A stretch of 64,000 nucleotides of DNA from Anseranas semipalmata. Its lineage: Eukaryota > Chordata > Aves > Anseriformes > Anseranatidae. Shown here piece by piece: positions 13,021 to 27,365 of this stretch; positions within the stretch are counted from its first letter, which is position 1; each line of letters starts with the position of its first letter. Location of the stretch: positions 6,790-70,789 of the forward strand of contig VXAA01005207.1 of NCBI GenBank assembly GCA_013399115.1, given 5' to 3'. The position numbers and the translations under genes are program-made. Under the pieces are notes generated by a model. The model did no database searches. It was not told the origin of the DNA and saw only the letters and a program-made list of their open reading frames with translations.

Positions 13021-16000
13021 TGTGACAGCCCTTGGGGGGGGAAAGAGGTTTTGGAAGAAACATCGCTGCCACATCAGAAATTTAGAATGGGCCTTCTGGG
13101 AAAGGAGTCAAAAATAGGGAATTTCTGCAGCTGCTGAGAAACTGCTGATTTTGGAGTTCTTACAGCGGGAAGCAATGGGGTATTTGCAAAAGACCCCTTC
13201 ACTGAAGGGCCTCAGAGAATATCCACCCTCTGGGTCTGGAGTGCTGGCATGAATTTGAGAAACTTCGAATTAAATTAAGTTGATTTCTCCCTTCTGGAGC
13301 TGTGGCTCTGTTCAGAAGCAGGGGAGAACTGCACAGAGCTTTGGGATAAAGGAATAATCCAAAGCGCAAAACCAGCCCTAGAAAGGAGCTGGTGAAATAT
13401 AGATCTCAGCCCCCATCGGAAGAGTTGTAGCTGCAGGAGCTCTCCATGCGATGCTGGGAGTGTCAGTGAGCCCAGCCCATGGTAGAGGAAATTTGGCTCT
13501 CCCAAACCCTGGGAAGACAGTGGAAAGACTGGGCTTGGCACAGACAATTTTTGGTGCAGAGCCTCATGTTAAACAGGAGGGTAAAAGCTGTTGTCAGCAG
13601 TGACAGGTATGGATTTGACAGTGTCTATAGGCTCCCCAGCACTTGACTCCCAGCTTCAAATCCCTGCCATTGCTGGATCTATTCCGCTTTCTCTCAGCTA
13701 TTATTCTTTGTCATAAATCTGCCCAAAAATAAAGGAGGCAAAATCCTTAGCATGGCAGGGCAGACCTGTTTGCAGTAGTAGGAGAAGTATGACTCTGGTT
13801 CTGTCTACTTGACAAGTCTCAGTCTCTGTGCATTGCAAATGCCTCGTCACCCCAAGCTCAGACTGTATGCTGTAACAAGGCATTCAAGGTCTGGCCTCTG
13901 ATCACTTTGCCCAGTTTGATACCTGTCAGTTTGGGGCACAGATCTCAAGCTGAACAGAACCACTGCACCCAGCCAGAACTTGTTGTCCCAGTAACACTCA
14001 GGTTGGGGCTAGGCAGGCAAGGCAGCCTGATAGTGTTCCTTGCTGGTAATATCACTAGGAGCATGCCAGTCCTGGATTTGCAGCTGGGAGGTGGCAGAGT
14101 TGCAAACATCCTCCTGTTTTACTTTGTGGGTGGTTCTCGCAGTGTCGTGGTAGGGCTGGTGGATTGGGGCAGGAGCCAGTGGAGTAGGTAGGAGCCAGTG
14201 AGTAGTAGGAAAGGTGTGTACAGCCCTGGCTGCCACCAGGTTGTCCTGACAGGTGGATAGGGTGGAAGACAGCTCTGTCACAGTGTGCCTCTTGTTTTGC
14301 CTTTAGCAGTTCAGCCCTGGCTTGGTCCTTGCTGGCAGTAAATACCCAAACGTTTGGGCTCTTCCCCAAACCCCAGGGAATCCTTGGGGAGCCTCTGTGG
14401 GACATGTGCTCAGGACTGCTTCCCTTGTGTCTGGTCCCAGAAGGGGAAGGGACACTTGGCATCAACTCTGCAGGATGTAAGCACATTGCATGGGTAAAAC
14501 ACCCAGCCTGCAGGTCCCCTGGAAAGGATATGGAACTGCTCCAAGGATGCACAACCCCTGCTGTGCTGTCCGCCTGTTAAGCTGCTTCCCAGGCTGGGAG
14601 AGGCCAGTTGCTCTCATCAACATGCCATTCACCTGTTGAAGCTGGCACTGGCAGGGCAAGGTAGGAAAGTCTTGTGACCTTCATTACTGTGCATCTGCCA
14701 GAAAAATCTGCTCTTTTTTTTTCTAGTGCTTGGCAAGCTCTGCTGCACTGTCTTCAGCCTTGCTGGGGCAGCTTTCACAGTCCTCAGTGGGGGTGGAGAG
14801 GGCTGCACACCAGTGACCAGAACTTCCTTGGTGATTGTGGGAGAGGTCAGGGCTGGAGCAATGGCAGAACATGGGTGGATGCTGGAAAGCCAGCAGGATG
14901 CAGCCGTGGGCTTGTTTTGTTGGCTTTGTGGTTTGCTCACGGAAGCTGACATGGGTGGCAGAAACCAGTGGCATCCTCTGCCTCATAGCTCTGAACTACC
15001 TCATATTGCAAACTGACAGTAAATCCTGAGTCGATGTGTTTTCTGAATGGCTGCTCCTAGGATGAAAACACTGTTGGGCTGTCAGGCGCCTGGGAGCTGC
15101 TCTGATATTACTGCAAATATGCCTACAAAGTAAAATTGATGGATCAGAATCTAATATTCTGAAAGGGAACTTAATGGTCATTAGGCTGTTTCTTTCCTGC
15201 TTTGAGTGCAGATCTACTCCAACTAACTAAAGGTTTAAAGCTGTAAGGGCAAATGAAGAGGGCTGCCTGATGGGTGGCATGGCACCGGCTGCTCTGCGGC
15301 ATGGGGCCAGAAGGTGGAGCAGAAGGGCATAGAGCAGGAGTTGGGGGACGCTGCTGAGAGGCCTGTGGCAGCAGCATGTGTACCTGCTACCTGCCAGGGC
15401 AGAGCTGTGGTGACCTGTAGAATGACCTGTAACTAGGGTCTGAAATGGTCATGTCTACAGGGATCAGCATCCCTGATGTCCCCTGGCTCTGGGCCTGCTC
15501 TCAGCAGTGTTCTACTTGTGGCTCTTAAGCCTGTGGACCCTTTTGAGTCCCAGACCTGCTGCTCAGCATTGCCTTGAGGTCCTTTTCATTGTGCTGTTGA
15601 GACAAGCAGACAAAACCCTTGGGCAGGACTCAGGATCTGCATGGGCCAAGAAAGCTGGCATAAACTCTCTCTGTCCTGGCCTGTCCCATCTTAGTCAGCT
15701 GGAGCAAGCTCCTTCCAGACTGTGCTGTGGCTCCTGGAGCTGCTCTATGGTCCTCTTCCCCGCATAGCTGATTGCCATTTAACTGTCTGCCAACTGATTT
15801 GTCTCAAATGCTGAAGGATCATGTTTGAGACCTGGACATGGGAGACTCACATCCTGTACTGATGTCATGCTTGACTAGTGTCACTGAACCTGCCACTCAC
15901 ACTCCTTTGGCCAGCAAGAAACCCAAGGAGAAAAGTCTGATGATTGTTCCCAAACAGTTGCATCTGTGATAATGCTAGTGTTGGATCTACCTCTCTGAGG

Positions 16001-19000
16001 TCTGTCTAGAAGACCAGTGGACACACCTTGAGCATCCTGAGGGGAGGACTTGTCAGACCATTCTGCATTTGCCCTCCAGCACAGGCTGAAGGTTTTTATT
16101 GTGTGGGGAGGCAGGATGCTGCTGTGAGGCTGGGACATAGCTGAAGTGTGGACCTGGAGCCTGGGAGGCTGCCAGGATCCAGCAATACAGATGTAGCCAT
16201 GGATATTGATGGCCTCTCAAGCCCTCATTTGCCAGCTCTTTCTCTTCCTGTCCTGGCACTACTTAGAGCTGCCTGCCAGAGCCTACAGGGTCTCTTTAAC
16301 CCTGACACCAAGGCAGAACTTTGGGAAGATTTTAAATGCTAAACCACTGTATTCGGAAGCATGCTTAGCTGCTCTTTGGGTGGCTTAGTCATGACTAAAG
16401 CTGCTCCCAGTTAATGTGATTGTTTAAGAGCAGGAGAGGTTTAAGCAGAGAGCGTTATGCCCACAAGAGAGCAATCACTTGAGTCCATTGAAAGGAACAA
16501 ACAACCCCTGGGGGCTCCAAAATAGGCAGGATATGATTTGCTGAACTTCTCTTCCAGCCTCATTTAGGCTCTGTAGCACCAGACACCCCTGAACAGAGCT
16601 AGCAGACTGTAGAGCAAAAGCAAGATCTGTTCTTGTCCCATATTCCAGGGGTGTCGCAACTCACATGTGTGATCTCTGGGAGAAGGGAGGTGCTTTGGGC
16701 ATGGGATGCTGTTGGTCTGTCTGGCAGTGTGCTAGCACTATTGTTGCACTGTTCGTTTTATCTTGCTTTACAGCAGAGGGTGCAATGATGTGGGTGCAAT
16801 GAATTTGCTGCAACTTCACCTGCTTTTCTGCACCTCTGGGTGGGTTCTGAGGGTAAACTGTATCTGGTCTGGGTCTTCAGAGTTAGGGCTCTGAGGAGTC
16901 TCCTTCACCTTTAAGTATAATGGATTTTTCAAGGAACTTGGCTATCTCCAGGCCTGCATTAACACTCCTGTTCATTCCTTGCTGCAGGGTTCTGAACCTG
17001 CAAGGCAAAAAGGCAGTATGTGTGCTTGACACAGCTCTGGGTGCAGTGCCATCAGGATACTGAATTTGTTCTGCCTGTCATTGGTGCCAGGAGTCCTTTC
17101 AGCCCCACTTAATCTCGGAGGCTCAGGGAGCCATGGCACAGTGTTGATCACAACCACTGCAATCCAAGGTTCCATCTCCAGTCTATTCAGTATAACATGC
17201 GATAGCCTAAAAAGGAAAGCCTCAAAAAAAGGGAAGGAATTCATGCCACAGTGAAGCTGATGAGCTGATGGTCATCTTCAGCCTCGTCTTGACAGATGCA
17301 ATGTGCTGGGGCAGCCTGCATGATGGATGGGCTGATGCTGTGGTGATGCAGTGGGGACAATACAGAAGTACCAGAGGACCCCTTGAAATGGAAGGTGGTA
17401 AAGTGCTGGTGGGGCCCCAGATTTGGGGCAGCACACACTCTTCTGCCCTTCCCTGAAGCAGCGTGGTCTGTGAGAGCAAGGCTCATGCAGACCTGATCTG
17501 GGATGCCCAGTCCCAATTCTGAACAGGGACGTGGGTACCACTCAGCCAGGACTGCCTACTACGGCCATTCTTTGAGCCCTGCAACCCTGCAAAACAGGCC
17601 TCGATGCATGCTAACTCCTTCAGAATCGCCACAGAACTGTGCCACTCAATCCAATCCATCCATCTTCCTCCAAAACTGCACTTTTAGCTGCCTTGACTGT
17701 GTCCCTTCCACCACAAGGGCCCTCTGGATATGCTGTGTCCTCAGCTTCTCTCCTTGGTCTTCTGTGTGGGCATTGGCAGAGAAATGCTTTCCTGTACTAT
17801 GACGCACGTTGAATTTGCACTGCCAACCAGGGCTGTTAACCCAGCTCCCTTCTGGGAGCAAGGAAGGGTCAGCTGGCAGCGGCTGTTCCTCCCTGTTCCC
17901 CCTCCTGCAGCCTGGGCTCCACTCTTCCATTGTTGTCCACCCTGACAGGATGGGACACCCTGTCTTTGCTTCCACAGTGTCCAGGAGCTGGGGTGAAGGG
18001 TATGTCTGGACTTGCCTCTTTTCTGCTTGTTCAGCCCCATTTGCTAATGGTTCTGTCCCAAAGCATCACTGGTCAGTGGTCACTGTGGCAGTGGTCGAGG
18101 GATAAAGGGATAGTGCTGGCCATGGGAATATATTCCTAGCAGTTGTTTCTCTTTACAGCACAGATCAGGGTTGGAGCAGTGACTTGATGGCTTTGGAGGA
18201 ACAGGGGAGCAGTGTGGGATCCAGGAGCCTGTGGTGGTGGGAATTTGTGTTGCCTCCAGCAGTCAGGGAGGTGTTGCCCACACACTTTCAGGGGTTGGTG
18301 TCTGTCAGGGATGTCTGCATGCTTTAGTGCTGGTTTTGCATAGGGGAAGGGCATGAGCAATGGGACCCTTGTCCACAGGGGCTGGATCTCCAGTATGGAG
18401 ATGCCGAGATGCCAACATTCTTGTCGTGCTAGTTCCGGATGTGGGCAGTGCTGATCTCATATTCAGGCTCTTCAATGAGATGCTAGAGCAGCTTCCAGTC
18501 AGAGCGCTAGCTGGGGAGGCACAAGCTGGTTTTAGATTGGGGCATAGGGTTCCCAGGAGGGATTACAGGGCATGGTGGCCAGTGGCCAGAGGCCCCTTCC
18601 AGGGCCAAATTCCTAATTCCTGACTTGGAGAGGGACTTGCCCAGGGATAGGGCTAGATCACTGGGGGGGATAGTGTTGTCATAGCACCTGGATCTCACCA
18701 TGGGTCTTTTTTCCATAGGCATTTCATGTGTCTTGGCTGACACCTGGCAGTAACAGCCCTTGGCTAGCTGGACCAGACCCCTGGATATGGGCTTGTGACC
18801 TGTGCCCATGTCCTGCAGGATGGGCAAGATCTGGCTGCCTCAGCTTCACTTATGGTCAGGAAGTGCTCCATGATGTGTGGCTCCATGTAGTCAGAGCCTT
18901 TTGCCTGGAGGAGCTCTTCCCCCTGGTTTGTGGTGCATGGGCTAAGACAGCAGGCTCTGGACACATGGAGAGTCAGAGCTGTCACCCATGGGGCTGGCTG

Positions 19001-22000
19001 TGCCAGGCTTGTGGTGTCTTCTGTGCTGTGGTGCTGGGAATGCTGCTGTGGGACAGTGTCTGCCAGGTTTGTGGTAGGGGGGACACTACCTGCCCCACTG
19101 GGACATATTTGGACTCTGTGTGTGTGACTGTCTCTGAGGGAGGGCACAGTAAATAATGTTCAGAGAAGCTCTCCCCCTCTACCTCCATTGGGTTGGCTGT
19201 AGCAGTCTGCAAGCATAGCCCATGCTTTGAGTGAGTGCCTGACAGGAAACAAAACAGGAACCTGTCTCCCCATGGTCCCAGATACAGGTGCAGGTTGTCC
19301 TTCTGTAGCACCAATGGTTGAAAATAACACCAGCTCTGAGCAGTAGCAGCAGCTGCCACTGTCACCCATGCTGAACCTCTGTCTGGGAAGGCTGCTGTCA
19401 CATGCAGCTCAGCACTGGCTCCAGGGTCTGTTCAACACTTGCATTCAGCCTAAGAGCCCCAAACCAAAATGTGCAGCACTCAGAATCAAAGCTTGCTATT
19501 CACACCAGAGTCTGGGTGGGAATTGTGTTTGCCAAGACTTCCAAACCACAGATACTGCTGTGCAACATGTTCTTCTGCTGCTCCATCCTCAGATCTGGGC
19601 TCCTGAGCTGTCATGGGCAGTGCTCTCCACAGACTGGTCACACCTCAGTACAGCACACAGGTCTGTACGCACCCCTTGAGCTCTGCTTTACAGCTGCAGA
19701 TGAACCTGGTAGCAGAAGATGGAGCTGTTGGCAACACTGTCTGGCCAGGACCCCCTGTGTGTGTTGGCGGATGGCATGCAAAACCATATTACTGTGGAGC
19801 AGAGGTGAATGAAACTCTTGGTTCCTACATTCAGGCCTGATCCTCCGAGTATGCAATTCAGTAGAGCTCCATTGGCTTCAGGTGAGCTGGGTGGACTGAT
19901 GGAGGAAAGATTCTCCTGACTGGTGGGGTAGGCAGGCCCTTCAAAAGTAAAGCAGGCCCACAGTGGCAGTTGCAGAGAGCTTTTCTCCACACTTGCTCTG
20001 TCCTAGTGTGGAAAGGGCTGCAACTCCCCTCTCTCAGCTATGGGGAAGGACCAGGCTGCCTGTGGGTGTCACAGCTGACACCTATGAGGTTGGCAGGAAA
20101 GTAGTCCATTAGGCTGGCCTCATCACCCATCCCAGGTCCCAGAGAGACCCCCATGGGAAAGCAGAGAATGTCAATACTGAGAGAGATGGGGGTAGCGATA
20201 TGGCCAATGCCAGGGATCAAACATCATGAGTTTAGCTCCCAAAATCCTGGGATGGGCTTAAAAATCCTTTTGCCTACAGAAGCAATCCAAGATGATGGGA
20301 TCATGCTTTTCTACTGCAGCCATGAAACCCTCCCTTGTGTAATAATAACCAATACTCCTAGAGCCAGGAGCTGATACTAAAGCATTGTCTTTATAGTCCT
20401 CAGAGCTGCCAGAAAGAGCAGGATGACTGCTGTGTGTTCCAGATGCATGGGCTAAGGCAGCCCTCTCCTCCAGCTTTACAGTACTGCAATTGTCATGAAG
20501 AGCTGAGTGTTGTCCCTGCCTGTCCTTGTAGTTGCTTTGGTTTCTTGTGCTGCTGGAACTGAGAAGGATCTAGGTGACTTATTGTACCTCTGAGAATGAA
20601 GACTCATGCTATGCTTCATGTAGGATCTTCTCAGACTAGTCTGGGCTCAGCAGTGGGCTCAGAACTCCCTATGGGAGCTGCTCCATTGCATGGCATGGGG
20701 AGGCACACCTTGGCACTGGGTGACCTTGCACAGCCAGGCTCTCCTCCAAGCAATTCTTTTTTGCTGTTCTGTGACTTTTCATGTCCCATGAGAAACTATC
20801 ATGTTTCTTTCCTAGGTGTATGCTTCCCCTCCAGCAGATGTTGCTGCTATCCTGGGAAGGCAGGAGGGATATAGGTAGGGGCAGGGAGTGAAGCCACAGG
20901 ATTATGTGTATCTTTCTGGGGATCCATTGAGACAGAGGGCTTAATGACATAACAGATCTCGTGCAGCCTTATTTCTCTCTCCTGTAGATCCTGTGGGACC
21001 TACTTGCTCCCTAACTGCCTCTACTTCCTCTCCAAGCTTCTGAGTCCCCTGCAAACAGCAGTTACCTCACAGGCTATTTCTCCAAAAAAGTCGGCTGGAG
21101 GTGTTTCTCCCCAGAGGCTACATTACTCACAGTCCTCATTTCCACATCATCCGACTGCCTCCAAAATAGTCATCATCCCTGTTCCCTGTCATGAGGGTGT
21201 GTGGTTGTACAGGGCTGCTTCTTGTGGCAATAACCTCCTGTCCCCATCATGCAGCTCTCCTACCCCAGCTGCATGTTCCAGGCAGCAACAGCAAACCAGA
21301 CCCACCACTGCAGCCTGCACCATCATCTGGCAAGTTGGCTCTGAAAGCATTTCTAAGTGCTGATGCTCTAAGCATATCAATTCTTCAGTGCATTAAATAA
21401 AATAAAGAAATAAATCCAAGGGGATAATAAACCAGAAAGTGATAGGCCAAGAACAGCATCAATAAATGGATAACCACTCAGCCTTCAGGGAGAAGCAGAG
21501 CCATTCATTGTTCTTCAGTGCACATCTGAGCAGAGACTGTCAGATATGCATACCCATAAAGATGTGCATACGTATTTGTGGCAGTACATATGTGCATGGT
21601 CACACACTGCTTCAGCAGCATGTGCAGAGACAGTTCTTCCACCCCCCCATTGTCCAAATTTTCAGTCACTGAGCTCCTGTGTGACCCAGCTTAAGGGGGT
21701 GTGGGATGAAGGCTCTGCTTGTGGGGTGTGAGATATTGGTGTGGTGCCAGCTCTGGCAATGCTCATGAAATTAAAGTGAAAAATCACTGTGAAGTCCACA
21801 GTTCTCTTCACTACCTTGCGGGAGAGGTTTTGCCTGTATTGCTGTATCTATCTCTTTCCAGCAGCCTGGTTTGTACCTACAAGTTTGGTTCTTGTTCATG
21901 TTGCTCTTTGTATATGCAATGGGATGAAGACAGAACCACCACAAACCCATGACCTCAGCACTGCCTAGGTCCTGTGAGTACCAAGCAACGTGCTGTTTCT

Positions 22001-24027
22001 AGCCCCTGCCAACATAAACGGGTTCAGCCATTTGTGTGCATTGAGCTGGTGGGCAGTGGGGATGGATGGGGGGGCTTGCATGCATCAGGCAGGGTCAGGG
22101 GCTGCACACAGGTTCTTGGTGTTTTGTACTAAGTCTGGAAGTGACAGAGTTGTTGGCACAGTTGGCCCTCAGCTGAGGCAGACATTTGCATAAGTTACTG
22201 GGAGTTGTGCTTACTGAACATGTGGTGCTTGGACAAGGTGGGCATGAACATAACACACCTCCTGGCAGGGATCAGGGACTGTGGGAAGATACCAAGGCAA
22301 GATTTAAGGGTGCTAGTTTCAGGCTGGGATAAATTTGCCAGCAGGTTATTCTGGATCTTGTAGGGTTGCCAGCTCTTGAGGCCAGATGGGGCTGCCCCAG
22401 AGAGCCATTTTCTTATGCTATGGTATGTTGCTTTTTAGTGTTTGTGTTGCCATGGTGTTTAGAGACTCAGCTGCAGTACAAGGTCCCACTGGAGAAAGGG
22501 TAAGATGCAGGCACAGATAAGGCAGTCCGCCGTGGAGAACTAGTGATCCAAAAGAACAGGGAGGCCTACAGGCCATCAAGGCAGGAGTGTAGAAACAAAG
22601 TAACAGGAAAGCTACTGCCTGCAGCCCCCACCAACCCTGGCACTCAGCCTCCTGTCAGCCCTGTCCTATCTCCTTGTTCATTTGTCCTGGCCCGTTTTGT
22701 ATTATATTCTCTCTCTCCTGTGTTTGTCATACCTTCTGCATTCATTCACTGTGCCTTTGCTCCTGCTGGTTGGGTGTAACACGCTCCAGCTCTGCTTGCC
22801 CCAGAAGCCACCTGTGGCTCAGACAGTCTGCTTCATCCCTCCTCAATGCAGAGGGCTCCCCTACAAAGCCAAGTCTTCTGTGTGGGGGGCAGCTGGAGCT
22901 GGGCCAGCCCCATAGAGCTGCACCACATGGAAAATGCTCCTTATCGTGGGATATACCAGTAAATGCAGAGATGATTTCACAGGACCCTTTGTTGGTGCAG
23001 ACAGTCTGCATTGCAGATTTGGGAGAGCTTGTCTTTAATTGTATCAAGCATGTGTGCTAACAAAGGGATTAAGGCCCGGAAGGGTGAGCAATGCAGACCA
23101 ACTTTTCCTTTCCTGTATCAAGGTATTTTGTTTTGTAATATTCTTTGTCTCTCCTCTCCTTTCCCTCCCTTATTCCTGCCCTCTGCTTGGAACAGCCTCC
23201 TGGTTTCCTCCCCACTGGAATTCAGTGATGCTGATCCACATTCTGGATATGGGCTGTTTGTCTCAGGCCTCTTTCTCCCCCCAGCCAAGACTTCCTCCCC
23301 TTGCCTATTGATAGGGGGCCACAAGGCCACTTTACTTGAATGTGGGTACCATGTCACTGAGGTAGATGTACCTGTGACAGAGGAGAAGTGGAGTACCTTG
23401 CTGTGGTTGTATAGTTGATCAAAGCAAGGACAACAGAAAGGGTTTGCCTGGCCTTTCTACAGACTAATATCAGCTAGAGGAATAATGAGATCAAAAGGGC
23501 AAATCAGGGAGGATGGAGGGTGCTCAGGCCGTCCTGCTTGGTGTTCCCTCCCTCTAGCATGACCGTATTGGAAGCAATGCCCCTTTGGCTTCTGTTCCTG
23601 CTCTGTTTGATGTGTGAGCTGGACCTTGTTACTTTGAGAGAGGTAAGGACTCTTGTAGTTGTAGCACTGATGGAAGGGAGCTGACAGGACATGATAAGGT
23701 TCACAGCCAAATGTAGTGTAGTGCTTGTCTATCCTTGTGGTGGAGTGCAGAGCAGGGGTCACCACATCACTGCGTGTTTCCAGTTCTGTGGCCAGACAAA
23801 AGATTAACTTGGAGCAGTGACAGAGTTTGTTTCAGTTGGGCGACACATTTCCATCTGTCCTGGGACTGATCCTAAAGAATGTGGCACAATGTTTAACTCC
23901 TGCTTGGTTAGATGCAAATCCATTAGTGTGCTTCTAACTTTGGCCAGCAGTAAATGAGATGTTCCCTTCTCCCTCGTTCCTCAATTGTCCATTGGCAATT
24001 TAGAGCACTTCTCCTGCAAAGATCAGC
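13021..24027. other. Long unique non-coding stretch
   Basis: Eleven kilobases of mixed-composition sequence without a recognised gene or mobile element. Open frames stay below about 166 codons and overlap on opposite strands. A small imperfect tandem duplication, with GGAGCCAGTG repeated, is at about 14170-14210. An AT-rich patch with ATAAATAAA-type strings lies at 21390-21480. If the CpG block near 12.9 kb is a promoter firing rightward, this would be a large first intron, but that is inference. Confidence 0.5.
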
Positions 24028-24530
24028 GTGGTGGTTTCACACCGGTAGGTAGCTAAGCTCCACCATGATGCTCTCTCATTCCCCCTCCTCAAAAGAACAG
24101 GGGAACAAATGATGATAAAAAGCTCATGAGTTGAGATAAGGGCAGGCAGATCACTCACATGTTACCTTCATGGGCAAAACAGACTCAACATAAGGGAGAT
24201 TAATATAATTTATTGCATATTGCATATTGCTAACAGACTCGAGCAGTGAGAACTAAATGCAAATCAAAACACGTTCCTCCAATCCACCCTCTTCTACCTC
24301 TTGCCTCTGAGTGGCGCAGGGGGACGGGGAATGGGGGTTGCTGTCAGTCCAGAACACTTCGTCTCTGCCGCTCCTTTGTGGTCACTCTCTTCCCCTGCTC
24401 CTGTGTTGGGTCCTTCCCATGGGATGCTGTCCTTCCCAAAATGATCCTACGTGGGCTTCCCACAGACTGCAGTTCTTCCAGAACCGCTTGAGTATGGGTC
24501 CGTACCCCAGGGTCCATCCTTCAGGTGCCA
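24028..24530 (-). mobile_element. Truncated avian ERV long terminal repeat
   Basis: The left end GTGGTGGTTTCAC, the CTCTCATTCCCCCTCCTCAA block, GAGTTGAGATAAGG and GAGTGGCGCAGGGGGACGGG follow the antisense order of a common bird ERV LTR. The LTR therefore points left, with its 3' end at 24028. Resemblance fades near CCATCCTTCAGG (about 24525), so the part of the LTR nearer its own 5' end is missing or unrecognisable. The first 130 bases are clearly related to the LTR at 35032. No internal viral genes are visible beside it. Family assignment (ERVL or ERVK group) is from memory of bird repeats and is not certain. Confidence 0.7.
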
Positions 24531-27295
24531 GCATTTGGGATAGAGACTACATGTGATTCTCTTTTCCAGAGAGAGCAGTCTCACCAGAGGACTCAGACCA
24601 GCCACCTGTCCTGGTGTGTTGACATGCCTCCAGGAGTGAGCACAGAGATGCATTTTTTTAGCTGTTACACAGCTGGGGAATCAAATCAAGAAGCAAAGAC
24701 AAATGCTTGTCATTGAGATGGCACGGAGAGTCCTAGCACAGGGGGGCTTTTGCAATTAGCAAGGACTGTACAGACAGGACGAGATCTGCCCTGTGAGCTT
24801 ATATATCCTGCACTGTGCCGGAGCCCAGCTCTATGACAACCTGCAGCACAAAGCAGGTAGGTGCATAGGACACAGGTCTCCACTGAGCATGGCCCCTCTC
24901 CGGCAGCACTGAGCTAATGGTTTGTAGCTGATGACAGGCAGTCCTGTCTCCCCTGTCTGACCCTGCCTGTTGTTTCTGCTCTGCACATGGCACATTACAG
25001 AGCAAGACTGGCACAGTGGATGTGGGAAGGGGGAAGTGTGTCTGACTACCAGTAGCAGTGGGCTGAAAGCATCTGGGGCATCCTTGTTTCCTGAGGTATC
25101 AGGGATGTTCCTTCCCTCCCACTGTACCCCATGCCATACTTCTCTGGCTTAGAGATACAGGTTTGACCCTTCAGGAATATAGGAATGAACCTGAATTTTC
25201 CCTCCCCATTGGGAAATGGCTGCAGTCACAGGACTCAGGACAAAAAGACATACAGCAAAACTCTCCAACATTGAGTGCTGACTTCAGAAAAGGGCTCTGG
25301 ATGGTGAACCCCAAATAGGAGGAAACATCAGACAGGAGCTAAGTGCCTTTGATTGCTCTGCAACTGACTGCTCTGTGTTGTCTCCAGGGCAGGATGTGCT
25401 TCTAGTGAGTCTGGGCTCCTAACGTGGACATCCTATGTCTTCTGCAGGTCTGGTAGGCAGCCTGACATAAGGGTGCCTGACTTGTGACCCAGGTGAGAGA
25501 GGGCTTCAGGGATCCCTGTGCTGAGCTGAGAAGTAATATTGCTGCTTCAGCCCTCCAAGCCAGTGTCCCTACTCCTGAGAGGAGGGTAGTTTATGGTTTC
25601 CCCCTGATTTTGTATGCTGAGGTCCAGTGTGCAGAGTCCAGCTGGGAGAACAGCAGTGGGATGCAGAACTGTGTCTGTGGCAGCAGGATGATATATTCTT
25701 GGTGTCAATACTTGTGGGAATCAACCTGGGAAATGGCTGGGTCCATCTGGAATCCCTGGGTTTTGTGGTGAAGAGAGTATGTGTTTGCTTGGCTTCAGTG
25801 GGAACCTGCTTGCCTGAGCTCTCTCTGAAGTAGACCTTGAGGGAGGCAGGAGGGCTCTGTCAGGAGCTAATGCTGAGCTGTGGGAGTCAGGAATTGGGAA
25901 GGGCTTTGTGCACCAACCAACAAGTACTGGCAGATCAGAATGTCTTGATGGTGCTCCTACCAGATCTAGAGCAGTGGGGAGAGACTCAGTTGTAAGGCTG
26001 CTTTTGCCAATAGCTAACAGGACAGCTGAATATATAGGAACTAGCAAACTCTTGGGCTGAAGGCAATCTTTTGGTGCCTGTGGCAGATCCTCTGGGTTCA
26101 TTACCACTGAGATATCTGCCAACAGCAGATGAATATAACAGGCATCATGAAGCACCAGGGCTATCTTTTGCACTCCCAAATAAGTTCACAGTACGGATTG
26201 AAGAGCCTTGCCCTGTGCCAGACATCTGAGCTATCAGTGGATTAGAAAAGCAAGCCCCTGGGTCTCCACGAGCACTAAAAAGCCAGCAGCCCAGGCAGAA
26301 GTGTTTAGCCTGGCTGTCCTGCTGGCATCACTCATCCCACCATTCCAAAACACATGCATCCCTGGCCATGGTGTCATGAACTGGAGAAGTCAAGGGCAGC
26401 TTTGGCTACAGCCTGGAGTAAGGAGGTGATGACAGCTCGGAAGGCTCTGCTTGAGCCTTTGCTGTGATCCAGAGTTGTGCTGTGTCTGTAGCAGGTTCAT
26501 TATTGCCCCTAGTTCTGGCAACTGGTATCTCATGCCCACCCTGACACTCCAGCACAGCCCTGGAGTAGGCACTGGATCTGGTTAGACTCAAGAAGGTCAA
26601 CAACACAGTAGCTCCCAGTTCCTTTGTCCATATGGCTCATTTGCTGCTTGTTTAAATATAGCTTGGCGTAGGGGAGTGCCTCAGATGCTGGAAACTGGTA
26701 AAAGTGAGATTCAATTAGCACCTTCCCTAAGGGAAGCAGAAATGGGATACCCTGGCTTCCTGCAGTTTCATCTCTCCTGCTGCTGCTGATAGGTAAAATT
26801 AGTTTGAGTTAGTAGCAGTCTGCTCCAGTCATGGGAACAGCATCGATTTATATGAGCTGGAGACCTAACCCTGGAATCAATCTGCATTTTTATCAGCTCA
26901 CCTCAGCTGACGAGAGGTGTTTTGACACTGCTTTGGAGTAGCTCTGTTCTGGGATTGCTATTGTTGGCTGCCTCAGCTCATCTGCTTGGTCCTGCAGTGT
27001 CATGCACATGCTTACAAATATCTGGAGGGATTTTCTTCAAGTGAGAAGTCTCCCAGGGGACATGCAGTGTGGCTGTGCAGCCCTCACACTCACACTTTGC
27101 AGGTGTGTAAACAGTGACAATCCTTTGTGGTAGAGGTGGGGACCTCTTCCAGGCAGCCTTGAATAGGCTGATTCCAGCAAGGTTTTCTTGTACCTTCTCT
27201 TCCCCCCGCCCTCCCCTCCTGGTTCCACTTGCCTCTGAACTGAGTGTGCAGGGGATAAATTCCCAGAGCAACTTCCAAAGGCAGAGTGTTTGCTC
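24531..27295. other. Non-coding stretch, no gene recognised
   Basis: No recognised coding region. The longest open frame is about 152 codons on the minus strand (25721-26179), with no familiar motif. A patch at about 26840-26930 carries ATCGATTTATAT and ATTTTTATCAGCTC strings in otherwise GC-richer DNA. Confidence 0.55.
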
Positions 27296-27365
27296 TTTTT
27301 TTTTTTTTTTTTGAGATCTCTTAATGAGAGCAATTAGCATACATTTGCATTTGAAAACCTTATCG
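27296..27365. promoter_or_regulatory. T run followed by octamer/homeodomain motifs
   Basis: A 17-base T run (27296-27312) is followed by CTTAATGAGAGCAATTAGCAT and an exact POU octamer, ATTTGCAT, at 27343-27350. The octamer beside a CAATTAG core resembles composite POU/homeodomain sites in vertebrate enhancers. This is motif-level evidence only. Confidence 0.25.

Noticed and set aside
12101..13117. Open frames of 204-323 codons spanning the first gap, both strands
   Set aside because: Most of their length is Ns or minisatellite, so the frames are artefacts of undetermined bases.
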